Assembly (NCBI GenBank): GCA_020161135.1
Contig: JAIUOB010000005.1
Coordinates: 558,001 to 622,000, forward strand
DNA length: 64,000 bases
Origin: Gemmatimonadota bacterium
Lineage (GTDB): Bacteria; Gemmatimonadota; Gemmatimonadetes; Gemmatimonadales; Gemmatimonadaceae
Reading direction: 5' to 3'
The translations under genes were made by a program, and so were the position numbers. This document shows positions 9,878-19,227 of this stretch, piece by piece (position 1 is the first letter of the stretch; the number at the start of each line of letters is the position of its first letter). Under the pieces are notes generated by a model. The model was given only the letters and a program-made list of their open reading frames with translations. It searched no databases and was not told the origin of the DNA.

Positions 9878-10816
9878 ATGAGTGATCCGCAGGCGGCCGG
9901 GCCGATGCGGCTGGTACGTGGGCGGCACGAGGTGGCGGCGGGTGCCCGGGACTATCGTCTCGTGGTGCCCGCGGTTCCGCGCGCGCGTCCGCCGCTGCTG
10001 GTCGTGTTGCACGGCTGCCTGCAGGACGCCGACGACATCGCACGGGGCACGCGCCTCGATGTCGCGGCGGCCGACGGGGTGTTCGTCCTCTATCCGTCGC
10101 AGGACGTGGCGGCGAACGCCCGTCGGTGCTGGAACTGGTTCGAGCCGGCGCATCAGTCGCGCGACGGAGGGGAACCGGCCATCCTCGCGGCGATGATCGA
10201 CCACGTCGTGGCCGCGCACGGCCTCGACGGAGAGGCCGTGCATCTGGTGGGCATCTCGGCCGGTGCCGCGATGGCCGGTCTGCTGGCCGTGGGGTATCCG
10301 GAACGCTTCGCGTCGCTCACCCTGGCCTCGGGTGTGCCGTGGCGCGCGGCGAGCAGTGTGGTGCAGGCGTGGTCCGTGATGCAGCGCGGTGCGGGTCCGG
10401 CCCTGCCGGACGGCGCCGCGCTGCTGGCGGCCATGGGTGACGCGCCACGTGCCGTGCCGGTGACCGTGGTGCACGGCATGGCCGACGGCGTGGTGAGCGT
10501 GCGGAACGCCGCCGACACGGCGCGGCAGTGGGTCGACTTGCACGACACCCTACGGGCACGCGCGGGGCAGGAGGCCTTGCAGCAGCAGGCACTGCCGCGC
10601 ACCGAGCAGGGCGGTCGGCTGGTGGACGAGACGCGGTGGTGTGACGCCGCGCAGCGCGCGCAGGTGACGCTGTTGCGCGTGCACGACCTGGGACACGCAT
10701 GGTCTGCGGGCGACCCCTCGGGTAGCTTCACCGATCCCGCAGGTCCTGATGTCAGTGCGCGCATCGTCCGGTCGATCGTGGACGGCGACGCACGAGCATC
10801 GTCCTCCGTATCCTGA
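9878..10816 (+). CDS. PHB depolymerase-family esterase
   Basis: 312 aa alpha/beta hydrolase. The oxyanion segment LLVVLHGCLQDADD near residue 40 and the lipase box GISAG with Ser127 are typical of the esterase/PHB depolymerase family. Asp in VVHGMADGVVSV and His in DLGHAWSAGDPSG complete the triad. RRCWNWFEPAHQSRDGGEPA is the family aromatic motif. No clear signal peptide is seen. It begins 4 bp after the TonB receptor, so it is probably co-transcribed. Polyhydroxyalkanoate or a related ester is the likely substrate, which fits the acetoacetyl-CoA synthetase downstream. Confidence 0.85.
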   Translation: MSDPQAAGPMRLVRGRHEVAAGARDYRLVVPAVPRARPPLLVVLHGCLQDADDIARGTRLDVAAADGVFVLYPSQDVAANARRCWNWFEPAHQSRDGGEPAILAAMIDHVVAAHGLDGEAVHLVGISAGAAMAGLLAVGYPERFASLTLASGVPWRAASSVVQAWSVMQRGAGPALPDGAALLAAMGDAPRAVPVTVVHGMADGVVSVRNAADTARQWVDLHDTLRARAGQEALQQQALPRTEQGGRLVDETRWCDAAQRAQVTLLRVHDLGHAWSAGDPSGSFTDPAGPDVSARIVRSIVDGDARASSSVS

Positions 10817-10845
10817 CCGACGCCCGACCGGCCCCGGCCCACCTG

Positions 10846-12381
10846 ATGTTTCCGAGTCTCCCCGCTGTCTTCGACCCGGTGGCGTGGTGGGCGCGCGTCG
10901 ACGGTGAACGCACCGCGCTCATCGATGCGTCCGATGACACGCGGTGGTCGTACCGCGCGCTGGACCTCGAGGCGGACCGTTGGCACGCATTGCTGGCGCA
11001 GGCGGGGGTGAGGCCCGGCGATCGGGTGGCGGTGCTGGCCCCCAATCGTCGCGAGTACCTCCCGCTCTTCTTCGGCTGTCTGCGGCTCGGCGCGGTGCTG
11101 GTGCCTCTCAACTGGCGCCTGTCGGCGCCGGAGCTGGCCCGCGTGTTGGCCGATGCGCGGCCGGTGGTCTGCTTCGGCGAGGACAGTGTGCGTGCGCTCG
11201 CGGAGGCCGCGTTGCGCGCGGCGGCGCTGTCGGAGGCGACGCGATGGCATGACTTCGATCGTGAGGTCCCGTCGCTCCTCGCGCGGGCCGATCGCACGCC
11301 CCCGGCCAGCCCCGTGCGGACCCATGACGACGCGACGATGCTGCTGTACACCTCGGGCAGCACCGGCGCGCCCAAGGGTGTGGTGCTGCCGCATCGTCAG
11401 CTGCTGTGGAACGCGATCGCGACGAGCACCGGTTGGCAGCTTGGTGCGGAGGACGTAGGGCCCATCGCCACGCCGTTCTTCCACACGGGCGGCTGGCATG
11501 TGTTCACGACACCGCTGCTCTTTCGCGGCGGCACGCTCGTACTGCTCGGCGCATTCGACGCGAGCGCCTACCTCGGCACGCTCGCGCGGTACGGCATCAC
11601 GGTGACCTTCGGCGTGCCGACGCAACTCGACCTCGTCCAGCGCGCCGCGGACTGGGGGCGCCCCCTGCCGCGACTGCGGGCCTTCTGGAGCGGTGGTGCG
11701 CCGTGCCCGCAGCGCACCAAGGACGCCGTGCGCGCGGCAGGCTACGGCTTTCGCGAAGGCTACGGACTCACGGAGTGTGGGCCGAACTGCTTCGCCACGA
11801 ACGCGGTGACCGCGCGTGCGCAGGACGGCAGTGTCGGATGGCCCGTCCCGTTCCTGGAGGCGCGCGTGCGAACCGACGAAGGCACGCTGGCACTGCCCGA
11901 TGTGATCGGCGAACTCGAACTGCGCGGCCCGCAGATGTTCGGTGGCTACTTCAATGCCCCGGAGCGGACCGCCGAGGTGATGACGGCGGACGGCTTTCTG
12001 CGGACCGGGGACCTGGCGAGCTGCGGTGCCGATGGCGTGTTCCGCATTCGCGGGCGCCGCAAGGAGATGTTCATCTCCGGCGGGGAGAACGTCTTCCCCG
12101 GCGAGGTGGAGGCGGCGTTGCTCGACTGCGCGGGTGTGCGCGATGTGGCGGTGCTGGGCGTCCCCGACGCGGTGTGGGGCGAGACGGGGTGTGCGCTTGT
12201 GGTGCGCGAGCACGCCCACCTCGATCACGAGGCGCTGGTGCGTGACGCCCGCGCGAGGCTGGCGGGGTACAAGGTGCCCAAGCGCGTCGTCTTCGTCGAT
12301 GCCATTCCGCGGCTCGGGTCGGGGAAGATCGACCGGGCCACGGCGCGCGCACTCGTCGAGGCCGCGGAGCCCGGCGCGTGA
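10846..12381 (+). CDS. acyl-CoA synthetase (class I ANL ligase)
   Basis: 511 aa, normal for medium/long-chain fatty-acid or aromatic acid CoA ligases. Motifs: LLYTSGSTGAPKGVVLPH near residue 165, REGYGLTECGPNCFATN, FLRTGDLASCGADGVFRIRG, and the C-terminal GSGKIDRATAR containing the adenylation lysine. A VWGETGCALVV segment supports the fatty-acyl-CoA ligase subgroup. It ends overlapping the next gene by 4 bp. The exact acid is not readable. Confidence 0.9.
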   Translation: MFPSLPAVFDPVAWWARVDGERTALIDASDDTRWSYRALDLEADRWHALLAQAGVRPGDRVAVLAPNRREYLPLFFGCLRLGAVLVPLNWRLSAPELARVLADARPVVCFGEDSVRALAEAALRAAALSEATRWHDFDREVPSLLARADRTPPASPVRTHDDATMLLYTSGSTGAPKGVVLPHRQLLWNAIATSTGWQLGAEDVGPIATPFFHTGGWHVFTTPLLFRGGTLVLLGAFDASAYLGTLARYGITVTFGVPTQLDLVQRAADWGRPLPRLRAFWSGGAPCPQRTKDAVRAAGYGFREGYGLTECGPNCFATNAVTARAQDGSVGWPVPFLEARVRTDEGTLALPDVIGELELRGPQMFGGYFNAPERTAEVMTADGFLRTGDLASCGADGVFRIRGRRKEMFISGGENVFPGEVEAALLDCAGVRDVAVLGVPDAVWGETGCALVVREHAHLDHEALVRDARARLAGYKVPKRVVFVDAIPRLGSGKIDRATARALVEAAEPGA

Positions 12382-13040
12382 GTGCCGACGAGACGCGTCA
12401 CGCGGCTCCGGCGGTTGCGGCCCAGCGTGCGCGCGGCTCCGCGCTGCAGAGTACGCTCGACTTTCTCGACGGGACCTTTGGGCACGGGCTCGCTGGACGC
12501 GTCATCGCGGCGCTTTCGCGCGACGACCAGACGCGCATTGCGACGGTCACGCCGACCGATGAAGTCCCGTATCTCCTGCTGGTGCGTCTGTGGGATGCTG
12601 CCGCCGCGCAACTCGAGGCGGAACAGGCGGCCGAGCGCGCGACCTGGGCGGAGCGGGCGGGCGAAGCGTCCATCGGCTCGTTTGGCGTGCAGTTGTACGG
12701 CGGCATCCTTCGCAAGCCGACGCCGCACGAGTTCCTCACGCAGAGTATTTCGCTCTTCCGGCTCTACTATCAGCCGGGTGACATGACCGTGGTGGAGGAG
12801 GAGGCGACGCGCACGGTGTTGCGGCTCGTCGGCTTCGACCCGGTGACGCGCGCCTTCTGCCGGCGCCAGACCGGTGGTCTGCACCGCGCCATTACGCTGG
12901 CAGGTGGACAGGCGGCACAGGTCGAGCATGTGCGGTGCCTGCTGGAGGGGGACGCCTTCTGCGAATGGGAGCTCACCTGGACGGGCGAGGCGGCGAACGG
13001 GATGCCGGCTGTAGGCGCTGGCGCGGGTCCGTCGCCGTAG
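12378..13040 (+). CDS. V4R/DUF2378-like sensor domain protein (uncharacterised)
   Basis: 220 aa from a GTG that overlaps the preceding stop. After a short basic N-terminus the protein has an all-helical start (LQSTLDFLDGTFGHGLAGRV) and an alpha/beta C-terminus ending LLEGDAFCEWELTWTG. A GD-x-x-C-E-W ending of this sort is common in V4R/heme-NO-binding-like small-ligand domains and in the TIGR02265/DUF2378 group. There is no DNA-binding or catalytic domain, so it may be a stand-alone ligand sensor acting with the CoA ligases around it. The family link is tentative. Confidence 0.6.
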   Translation: MSADETRHAAPAVAAQRARGSALQSTLDFLDGTFGHGLAGRVIAALSRDDQTRIATVTPTDEVPYLLLVRLWDAAAAQLEAEQAAERATWAERAGEASIGSFGVQLYGGILRKPTPHEFLTQSISLFRLYYQPGDMTVVEEEATRTVLRLVGFDPVTRAFCRRQTGGLHRAITLAGGQAAQVEHVRCLLEGDAFCEWELTWTGEAANGMPAVGAGAGPSP

Positions 13041-13109
13041 CGAGGATTCCGGGATGACGCCGTCGCGCACATCTCGCCCCCCTCGCGTTGTGGTGCAGGC
13101 CCTTGCCGG

Positions 13110-13400
13110 GTGCCCCGCGTGAGCGGACGACGCCTCCGGCGTGGTGAGGATGATGGCGCGGCGGCCCTCGCTACCCAGTTCGATCTCTTTCCGGTGCGTC
13201 CGGTCGTGGACGTGCTCGACCCGGTGACCGTCGTGGGGCCGCGCACTGCCGTCGAGCATCTCGTGCGTGTGCGACTCCGCCCGAACGACGCGCCGCATCT
13301 CATCTTTCACGACCGTCACGGCTGGTACTGCGAGGCACACGGCCCGTCGTGTGCGGCGGTGGCCCTCGCGCGTGATGCGGTGCGTGACACCGCTGGCTGA
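13110..13400 (+). CDS. small hypothetical protein
   Basis: 96 aa from a GTG. The first ~25 residues are basic and may not be translated. The remainder is well structured, with a His/Cys-containing tail (LIFHDRHGWYCEAHGPSC). It fits between the sensor gene and acetoacetyl-CoA synthetase, ending 9 bp before the latter. I do not recognise the family; a metal-binding fold is conceivable from the His and Cys residues. Confidence 0.5.
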   Translation: MPRVSGRRLRRGEDDGAAALATQFDLFPVRPVVDVLDPVTVVGPRTAVEHLVRVRLRPNDAPHLIFHDRHGWYCEAHGPSCAAVALARDAVRDTAG

Positions 13401-13409
13401 TCTCCGCGC

Positions 13410-15443
13410 ATGACTGACGCCCCCATCTGGACGCCCACGCCCGCCGAGACCGCGGCCGCGCGCATGACGGCCTTTCGCGAGGCACTCATCGCGGAGGGGA
13501 TCGTCGATGCCCGCGTGACCGACGCCCATGCCCTGCAACGTTGGTCGGTGGCCCAACCGGAGGCGTTCTGGGCCGCCGTGTGGCGCGCGGCGGATGTCCT
13601 TGCCGATGGCCCCGGACCGGCGCATGCGCCGTGGACGGCGGTGCTGGAGGGCGGCGATCGCATGGCGCCCCCCGACCCGACGCACGGGCCCCGCTGGTTC
13701 ACCGGCACGCGGCTCAACTTCGCCGAACACCTCCTGCGACGCCGTGACGACGGCGTCGCGATCGTCGCGTGGAACGAGCACGGCGCGAAGGAGCGGCTGT
13801 CGTGGCGCATCCTCGCCCGGCGCGTCGCCAAGGTGCAGGCGGCGCTCGCGCTCTACGGCGTCGGGCCGGGGCATCGCGTGGTCGGCTGGATGCCGAACAT
13901 CGCGGAAGCGGTGATCGTGATGCTCGCCGCGACGGCGCTCGGCGCGACGTGGTCGAGTTGCTCACCCGACTTCGGCACCAAGGGGGTGCTCGATCGGTTC
14001 GGGCAGATCGCGCCCACGGTGCTCGTGGCGGCCGACGGCTACTGGTACGCGGGCAAGCGCATCGACTGCCTGCCGCGGCTGGCCGAGATCGTGGCGTCGT
14101 TGCCCTCGCTCGCCGCGACGTGGGTGGTGCCGTACCTCGGCAGTCGGCGGGAGGACATCAAGGCCGTGGTGCCCGACGCGACGATGTTCACCGATGTGCT
14201 GATCGGCAGCCCCGGCGGCACGGAGCCGACCTTCACGCGCCTGCCGTTCGATCATCCGCTGTACATCCTCTACTCGTCGGGCACGACGGGGATGCCCAAG
14301 TGCATCGTGCACGGGGCAGGGGGCACGCTGCTGCAGCACTGGAAGGAGCTCGCGCTGCATACCGACCTCCACGCCGACGACGTGCTGTTCTACTTCACCA
14401 CCTGCGGGTGGATGATGTGGAACTGGTTGGTGTCCGGGCTCGCCGTGGGCGCGACGATCGTGCTGTACGACGGGGCGCCGCTCTCGCCCGATCCCGCCAT
14501 TCTGTGGCGCATGGCGGCGGACGAGCGGGTGAACGTCTTCGGCACGAGCGCGAAGTATCTCGCCATGCTCGAGAAGGAAGGGGTCGAGCCCACGGCCTTC
14601 GCGGACCTCTCGGCACTGCGCGCCGTGCTGTCCACCGGCAGTCCGCTCGCGGCACACAGCTACGACTTCGTGCAGCGGGCCATCGCCCCGGGCACACGCG
14701 ACGGGCGGCTGCGTGTGTCGAGCATCAGTGGTGGAACCGACATTGTGAGCTGCTTCGCACTGGGTGATCCCACCGGCGCCGTCTACCGCGGCGAACTGCA
14801 GATGCGCGGTCTGGGCATGGCGGTCGACGTGGTGGACGCGCAGGGCACACCGGTGCGCGGCGAGCCGGGAGAGCTGGTGTGCACGGCGCCGTTCCCCAGC
14901 ATGCCGGTGGGTTTCTGGAACGATCCCGATGGCGGGACCTATCGGGGCGCGTACTTCGAGCACATCCCTGGGATGTGGCGTCACGGCGATTGGGCCGAGA
15001 TCACGGCGCACGACGGGTTGGTGATCCATGGGCGGAGTGATGCCACGCTCAATCCGGGCGGCGTGCGCATCGGCACCGCGGAGATTTACCGACAGGTCGA
15101 GCAGGTGCCCGAGGTGGTGGAGTCGATCGTCGTCGAGCAGACCATCGGTGTCGCGGCCGGCACCGATTCGCGCGTCGTGCTCTTCGTGCGCCTGCGCGAC
15201 GATGCCACGCTGGACGAGGCGCTGCGTGAGACGATCCGGCGGCGCATTCGCGAGCACACGAGTCCGCATCATGTGCCACGGGTGATCGTGGCCGTGCCGG
15301 ACATTCCCCGCACCATCAGCGGGAAGATCACGGAACTGGCCGTGCGGGAGGTCATTCATGGGCGCCCGGTGCGCAACGTGGACGCCCTGGCCAACCCGGG
15401 CGCGCTGGACCACTTCCGGGACCGTCCGGAGTTGGCCCTCTGA
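13410..15443 (+). CDS. acetoacetyl-CoA synthetase
   Basis: 677 aa, matching acetoacetate-CoA ligase (AACS), which activates acetoacetate with ATP and CoA. The N-terminal ACS extension (PAETAAARMTAFREAL), the adenylation core LYSSGTTGMPKCIVHGAGGT, TTCGWMMWNWLVSGLAVGAT, SISGGTDIVSCF and the C-terminal lysine motif TISGKITE are typical. It may recover acetoacetate released by homogentisate breakdown (genes just downstream) or by PHB turnover. Confidence 0.93.
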   Translation: MTDAPIWTPTPAETAAARMTAFREALIAEGIVDARVTDAHALQRWSVAQPEAFWAAVWRAADVLADGPGPAHAPWTAVLEGGDRMAPPDPTHGPRWFTGTRLNFAEHLLRRRDDGVAIVAWNEHGAKERLSWRILARRVAKVQAALALYGVGPGHRVVGWMPNIAEAVIVMLAATALGATWSSCSPDFGTKGVLDRFGQIAPTVLVAADGYWYAGKRIDCLPRLAEIVASLPSLAATWVVPYLGSRREDIKAVVPDATMFTDVLIGSPGGTEPTFTRLPFDHPLYILYSSGTTGMPKCIVHGAGGTLLQHWKELALHTDLHADDVLFYFTTCGWMMWNWLVSGLAVGATIVLYDGAPLSPDPAILWRMAADERVNVFGTSAKYLAMLEKEGVEPTAFADLSALRAVLSTGSPLAAHSYDFVQRAIAPGTRDGRLRVSSISGGTDIVSCFALGDPTGAVYRGELQMRGLGMAVDVVDAQGTPVRGEPGELVCTAPFPSMPVGFWNDPDGGTYRGAYFEHIPGMWRHGDWAEITAHDGLVIHGRSDATLNPGGVRIGTAEIYRQVEQVPEVVESIVVEQTIGVAAGTDSRVVLFVRLRDDATLDEALRETIRRRIREHTSPHHVPRVIVAVPDIPRTISGKITELAVREVIHGRPVRNVDALANPGALDHFRDRPELAL

Positions 15444-15513
15444 GACGGGCGCGGCGCGCGGCAGGCGCCAGTTGATGGGGGCGCCGGCCGGGGCGCCGGT
15501 GGGCCCTCGGCGC

Positions 15514-15519
15514 TAGATT
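15514..15519 (+). promoter_or_regulatory. -10 element before a micro-ORF upstream of hpd
   Basis: TAGATT lies 6 nt before an ATG at 15526. Spacing of this kind gives a leaderless mRNA starting at the ATG. Confidence 0.35.
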
Positions 15520-15525
15520 GCCGGC

Positions 15526-15600
15526 ATGATCTACCTCGCCGTGTCGGAGGACCAGCGGGAGCGCGCCTGGATCGGTGCGCTGCCGCGTTCGCACATCTGA
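15526..15600 (+). CDS. putative 24-aa leader ORF upstream of hpd
   Basis: ATG to TGA encodes MIYLAVSEDQRERAWIGALP plus RSHI. It sits 82 bp before hpd and directly after a -10-like hexamer. It could be a leader peptide or simply chance; there are no runs of Tyr or Phe codons, so classic attenuation is not obvious. The rest of the 239-bp gap between acetoacetyl-CoA synthetase and hpd shows nothing else. Confidence 0.25.
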   Translation: MIYLAVSEDQRERAWIGALPRSHI

Positions 15601-15682
15601 GGGTCGTGGAGGGCAGTGCTCCGGAGGGCGACGCGCCCGTTCCGGTGTATTCCATCCCATCACCCCCACCACAGGTGTGCCC

Positions 15683-16807
15683 ATGGCCACGTTGACCGCT
15701 CCCGAGACGGGCGTCGAGCAGGACGCCTTTCCGATCAACGGCACCGACTACGTCGAGTTCTACGTCGGCAATGCCAAGCAGGCGAGCCACTACTACCGCG
15801 CCGCGTTCGGCTACGCGCTGGTCGCGTACCGCGGCCCCGAGACCGGCGTGCGCGACCGCGCCAGCTATCTGCTGCAGCAAGGCAAGATCCGTCTTGTCCT
15901 CACCACCGCCCTCGGTCCCGAGTCCCCGATCGCCGAGCACGTGCATCGACATGGCGACGGCGTGAAGGACTACGCGCTCTGGGTCGACGATGCGCGCCTG
16001 GCGTACGACACGGCCATCGCGCGCGGGGCGATCGCCGTGCACGAGCCCGAAGTGCGGCGCGACGCGCACGGGGAAGTGGTCGTCGCCGCCATCGCCACCT
16101 ACGGCGACACGATCCACTCGCTCGTCGAGCGCCGGAACTATCGGGGCATCTTCCTGCCGGGCTTCGTCCCGGTCACGCCGCGCTACCAGCCGCCCGATGT
16201 CGGCCTCCTCTACGTCGACCACTGCGTCGGCAACGTCGAGCTCGGCCAGATGAACCGGTGGGTGGGCTACTACGCCGACGTGATGGGCTTCCGCAACCTC
16301 ATCACCTTCGACGATACCGACATCAGCACCGAGTATTCGTCGCTCATGTCGAAGGTCATGGCGAACGGCAACGATCGCATCAAGTTCCCCATCAACGAAC
16401 CGGCCTCGGGACGCAAGAAGTCGCAGATCGAGGAGTACCTCGACTTCTACCGCGGCCCGGGGGCGCAGCATCTCGCGTTGGCCACGGACGACATCCTGCA
16501 CACGGTCACCGCGCTGCGCGATCGCGGCGTGGAGTTCCTCTCCGTGCCCACGACGTACTACGAGGAGCTGCAGGAACGCGTCGGCACCATCGATGAGCCG
16601 CTCGATGAGCTGGCCAAGCTCGGCATCCTCGTCGATCGGGACCCGGACGGCTACCTGCTGCAGATCTTCACCAAGCCGGTCGAAGACCGCCCGACGCTCT
16701 TCTACGAGATCATCCAGCGCAAGGGCGCGAAGAGCTTCGGCAAGGGGAACTTCAAGGCGCTCTTCGAGAGCATCGAACGCGAGCAGGCGCTGCGAGGCAA
16801 CCTCTGA
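15683..16807 (+). CDS. hpd: 4-hydroxyphenylpyruvate dioxygenase
   Basis: 374 aa vicinal-oxygen-chelate enzyme that converts 4-hydroxyphenylpyruvate to homogentisate. The Fe(II) ligands of the family are visible: His180 (YVDHCVGNV), His263 (AQHLALATDD) and Glu342 (PTLFYEIIQR). The C-terminal FTKPVEDRPTLFYEIIQR and KSFGKGNFKALFESIE are near-invariant signatures. The ATG at 15683 gives a standard N-terminus. The stop overlaps the hmgA start, so the two consecutive enzymes of tyrosine catabolism are translationally coupled. Confidence 0.96.
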   Translation: MATLTAPETGVEQDAFPINGTDYVEFYVGNAKQASHYYRAAFGYALVAYRGPETGVRDRASYLLQQGKIRLVLTTALGPESPIAEHVHRHGDGVKDYALWVDDARLAYDTAIARGAIAVHEPEVRRDAHGEVVVAAIATYGDTIHSLVERRNYRGIFLPGFVPVTPRYQPPDVGLLYVDHCVGNVELGQMNRWVGYYADVMGFRNLITFDDTDISTEYSSLMSKVMANGNDRIKFPINEPASGRKKSQIEEYLDFYRGPGAQHLALATDDILHTVTALRDRGVEFLSVPTTYYEELQERVGTIDEPLDELAKLGILVDRDPDGYLLQIFTKPVEDRPTLFYEIIQRKGAKSFGKGNFKALFESIEREQALRGNL

Positions 16808-18000
16808 TGCCCATGTATCACCTGCTGGGCAGCGTCCCGCGCAAGCGGCACATCGTCTTCCGGCGCCCGGACGGCGGGCTGTATGCGGAAGAGCTGATGG
16901 GCCATGAAGGGTTCGTCGGCACCTCCTCGCTGCTGTACCACATCCATCCGCCCACGACCGTGCTCACGGCCCGTCGCATCCGGCCGGTGGTGTGGGAGGC
17001 CGACGACGAGACCTCGCTGCGTCATCGCCACTTCCTCACGTCGCGTGCCACGAAGGGTGGTTCGGTCACGCTCGACCGCCTGCCGCTGCTCTTCAACAGC
17101 GACATCGGCATGTCGTACGTCGAGCCCGACGTCACCGACACGCACTGCTACCGCAACTCCCAGGCGGACGAAGTGGTGTACGTGGTGGAGGGACACGGCG
17201 TACTGGAGAGCGTCTTTGGCGACCTGCCGTATCGCCCGGGCGACTACGTGGTCATTCACCGCAACATCACGCACCGCTGGCGCCTCGATCCGTCGCAGGG
17301 GCCCACGAAGCTGCTCGTGATGGAGAGCGCCGGACATGTGCGCGTCCCCAAGCGGTATCGCAACGAGTTCGGCCAGCTGCTCGAAGGTGCCCCGTTCTGC
17401 GAGCGGGACATCCGTCGGCCGACCCAACTGGCGCCGCATGACGAACGCGGCGAGTTCCCGATCTACGTCAAGCAGTACAACGCGATCAACGAACTCGTGC
17501 TCGATCACCATCCGTTCGACGTCGTGGGATGGGACGGGTACTTCTATCCGTGGGCGTTCAACATCCACGACTTCGAGCCCATCGTCGGCCGCATCCACCA
17601 GCCGCCGCCGGTGCACCAGACGTTCCAGGGCGATGGGTTCGTGATCTGCTCGTTCTGCCCGCGCCCCTACGACTTCGACCCCGAGGCGGTGCCGGCGCCG
17701 TACAACCACAGCAACGTCGACTCCGACGAAGTGCTGTTCTACGCCTCGAGCGAGTTCATGAGCCGCAAGGGGATCGAGTACGGCTCCATCACGCATCACC
17801 CGGACGGCCTGCCGCATGGGCCGCATCCGGGGCGCACCGAGGCAAGCATCGGCGCCAAGTACACCAACGAGCTCGCGGTCATGATGGACAGCTTCCGCCC
17901 GCTCAAGGTGGCCAAGGCGGCCATGACGATCGAAGATCCGCGCTACCACCAGAGCTGGATCGAGGGGCAGCACGCCCAGTTCAATCCGCCCACCTCCTGA
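16807..18000 (+). CDS. hmgA: homogentisate 1,2-dioxygenase
   Basis: 397 aa cupin-fold dioxygenase that opens the homogentisate ring to maleylacetoacetate. The metal site is recognisable: YNHSNVDSDEVLFY supplies His and Glu, and SITHHPDGLPHGPHPG supplies the third ligand and substrate His. The N-terminal cupin (QADEVVYVVEGHGVL) is typical. The bacterial form is shorter than the ~440-aa eukaryotic enzyme. The maleylacetoacetate isomerase and fumarylacetoacetase genes needed to finish the pathway are not in the window. Confidence 0.95.
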   Translation: MPMYHLLGSVPRKRHIVFRRPDGGLYAEELMGHEGFVGTSSLLYHIHPPTTVLTARRIRPVVWEADDETSLRHRHFLTSRATKGGSVTLDRLPLLFNSDIGMSYVEPDVTDTHCYRNSQADEVVYVVEGHGVLESVFGDLPYRPGDYVVIHRNITHRWRLDPSQGPTKLLVMESAGHVRVPKRYRNEFGQLLEGAPFCERDIRRPTQLAPHDERGEFPIYVKQYNAINELVLDHHPFDVVGWDGYFYPWAFNIHDFEPIVGRIHQPPPVHQTFQGDGFVICSFCPRPYDFDPEAVPAPYNHSNVDSDEVLFYASSEFMSRKGIEYGSITHHPDGLPHGPHPGRTEASIGAKYTNELAVMMDSFRPLKVAKAAMTIEDPRYHQSWIEGQHAQFNPPTS

Positions 18001-18012
18001 GCCCCGCGCGGC

Positions 18013-19227
18013 ATGCCACGTCTCTCCGCTCGCCTGACGGCCTTCCCCGCGTATCCGCTGGCGCACATCCCCGCACGCAAGCAGGCGCTGCTCGCCGCCG
18101 GGGTCGACGTCATCGACCTCGGGGCCGGTGATGCCGACCTGCCGCCGCCCCGCGCGGCGGTGGAGGCGTTGCAGGCCGCCGCCGAGGTGCCCGCCCTGCA
18201 GCGCTATGGCTTCGGGTTGGGGTACGTCCCGTTTCGCGACGCGGTGAGCGCGTGGATGCAGACGCGCTTCGGCTTTCCCGTCGATCCGCTCAAGGAGGTG
18301 GTCCCACTCCTCGGCAGCAAGGAAGGGCTCGCGCATATCGCCACCGCGTTCCTCGGCCCCGGCGATGTCGCGGTCATTCCCGATCCGGCGTACCAGGCGT
18401 ATCTCGGCGGGACGCTCATGAGCGATGCCACGCCGTACGTGTATCCGCTCCGTCCACGCACGAACTTTCTCGTGGAGCTGGACGAGATCCCGGCCGATGT
18501 GCTCGCGCGCACGCGCGTGGTGTACCTCAACTACCCCAACAATCCCACCGCGGCGATCGCGCCGCGCGACTATCTCGAGCGCGTCGTGCGCACCTGCCAC
18601 GAGCGCGACATCCTGCTCGTGTACGACAACGCCTACTCGGAGATGGGGTTCGACGGCTATGTGCCGCCCAGCATCTTCGAGATCGACGGCGCGCGGGAGG
18701 TGGCCATCGAGTTCCACTCGATGTCGAAGACGTACAACATGACCGGCTGGCGGTGCGCGTGGGCCGTCGCGCGTCCGGAGATCGCGGGCGCATTGGCCAA
18801 GGTGAAATCGTTCACCGACACCGGCCAGTACATGGGCATCCAGAAGGCCGCGGTGGCGGCCATCGGAAGCTGGGCGGACTTCGTGCCCGGCAACCTCGCG
18901 GTGTTCGCCGCCCGTCGCGACGCGGCGGTGGCGGCATTTCGGGCGGAGGGCTTTGCCGTCGAGTCGCCGCGCGCCACGATGTATCTCTGGATTCCGCTGC
19001 CCGAGGGAATCGCGAGTGCCGCGTTCTGTGACCGGCTGCGCGAGGAGGAGGGCGTGATCGCGATGCCCGGCTCGGGGTTCGGTGCCGGCGGCGAGGGTTT
19101 CTTCCGCATCTCCTTCATCCAGACGCCAGCGCGTATCGCCGAAGCGGCGGCGCGCGCCGGACGCGTGTTGCACGCGATGCACGCCGGACACGAGTCGGCG
19201 CCGATGCCGGCCACCGCGGGGCGGTGA
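18013..19227 (+). CDS. class I/II PLP-dependent aminotransferase (DapL-like)
   Basis: 404 aa fold-type I aminotransferase. The PLP lysine is in EFHSMSKTYNMTGWR, the conserved Asn-Pro in YLNYPNNPTAAI, Asp/Tyr in LVYDNAYSEM, and the carboxylate-binding Arg in FFRISF. It resembles the LL-diaminopimelate aminotransferase group. Placement 12 bp after hmgA suggests it supplies 4-hydroxyphenylpyruvate from tyrosine, but a role in lysine synthesis cannot be excluded from sequence. Confidence 0.88.
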   Translation: MPRLSARLTAFPAYPLAHIPARKQALLAAGVDVIDLGAGDADLPPPRAAVEALQAAAEVPALQRYGFGLGYVPFRDAVSAWMQTRFGFPVDPLKEVVPLLGSKEGLAHIATAFLGPGDVAVIPDPAYQAYLGGTLMSDATPYVYPLRPRTNFLVELDEIPADVLARTRVVYLNYPNNPTAAIAPRDYLERVVRTCHERDILLVYDNAYSEMGFDGYVPPSIFEIDGAREVAIEFHSMSKTYNMTGWRCAWAVARPEIAGALAKVKSFTDTGQYMGIQKAAVAAIGSWADFVPGNLAVFAARRDAAVAAFRAEGFAVESPRATMYLWIPLPEGIASAAFCDRLREEEGVIAMPGSGFGAGGEGFFRISFIQTPARIAEAAARAGRVLHAMHAGHESAPMPATAGR

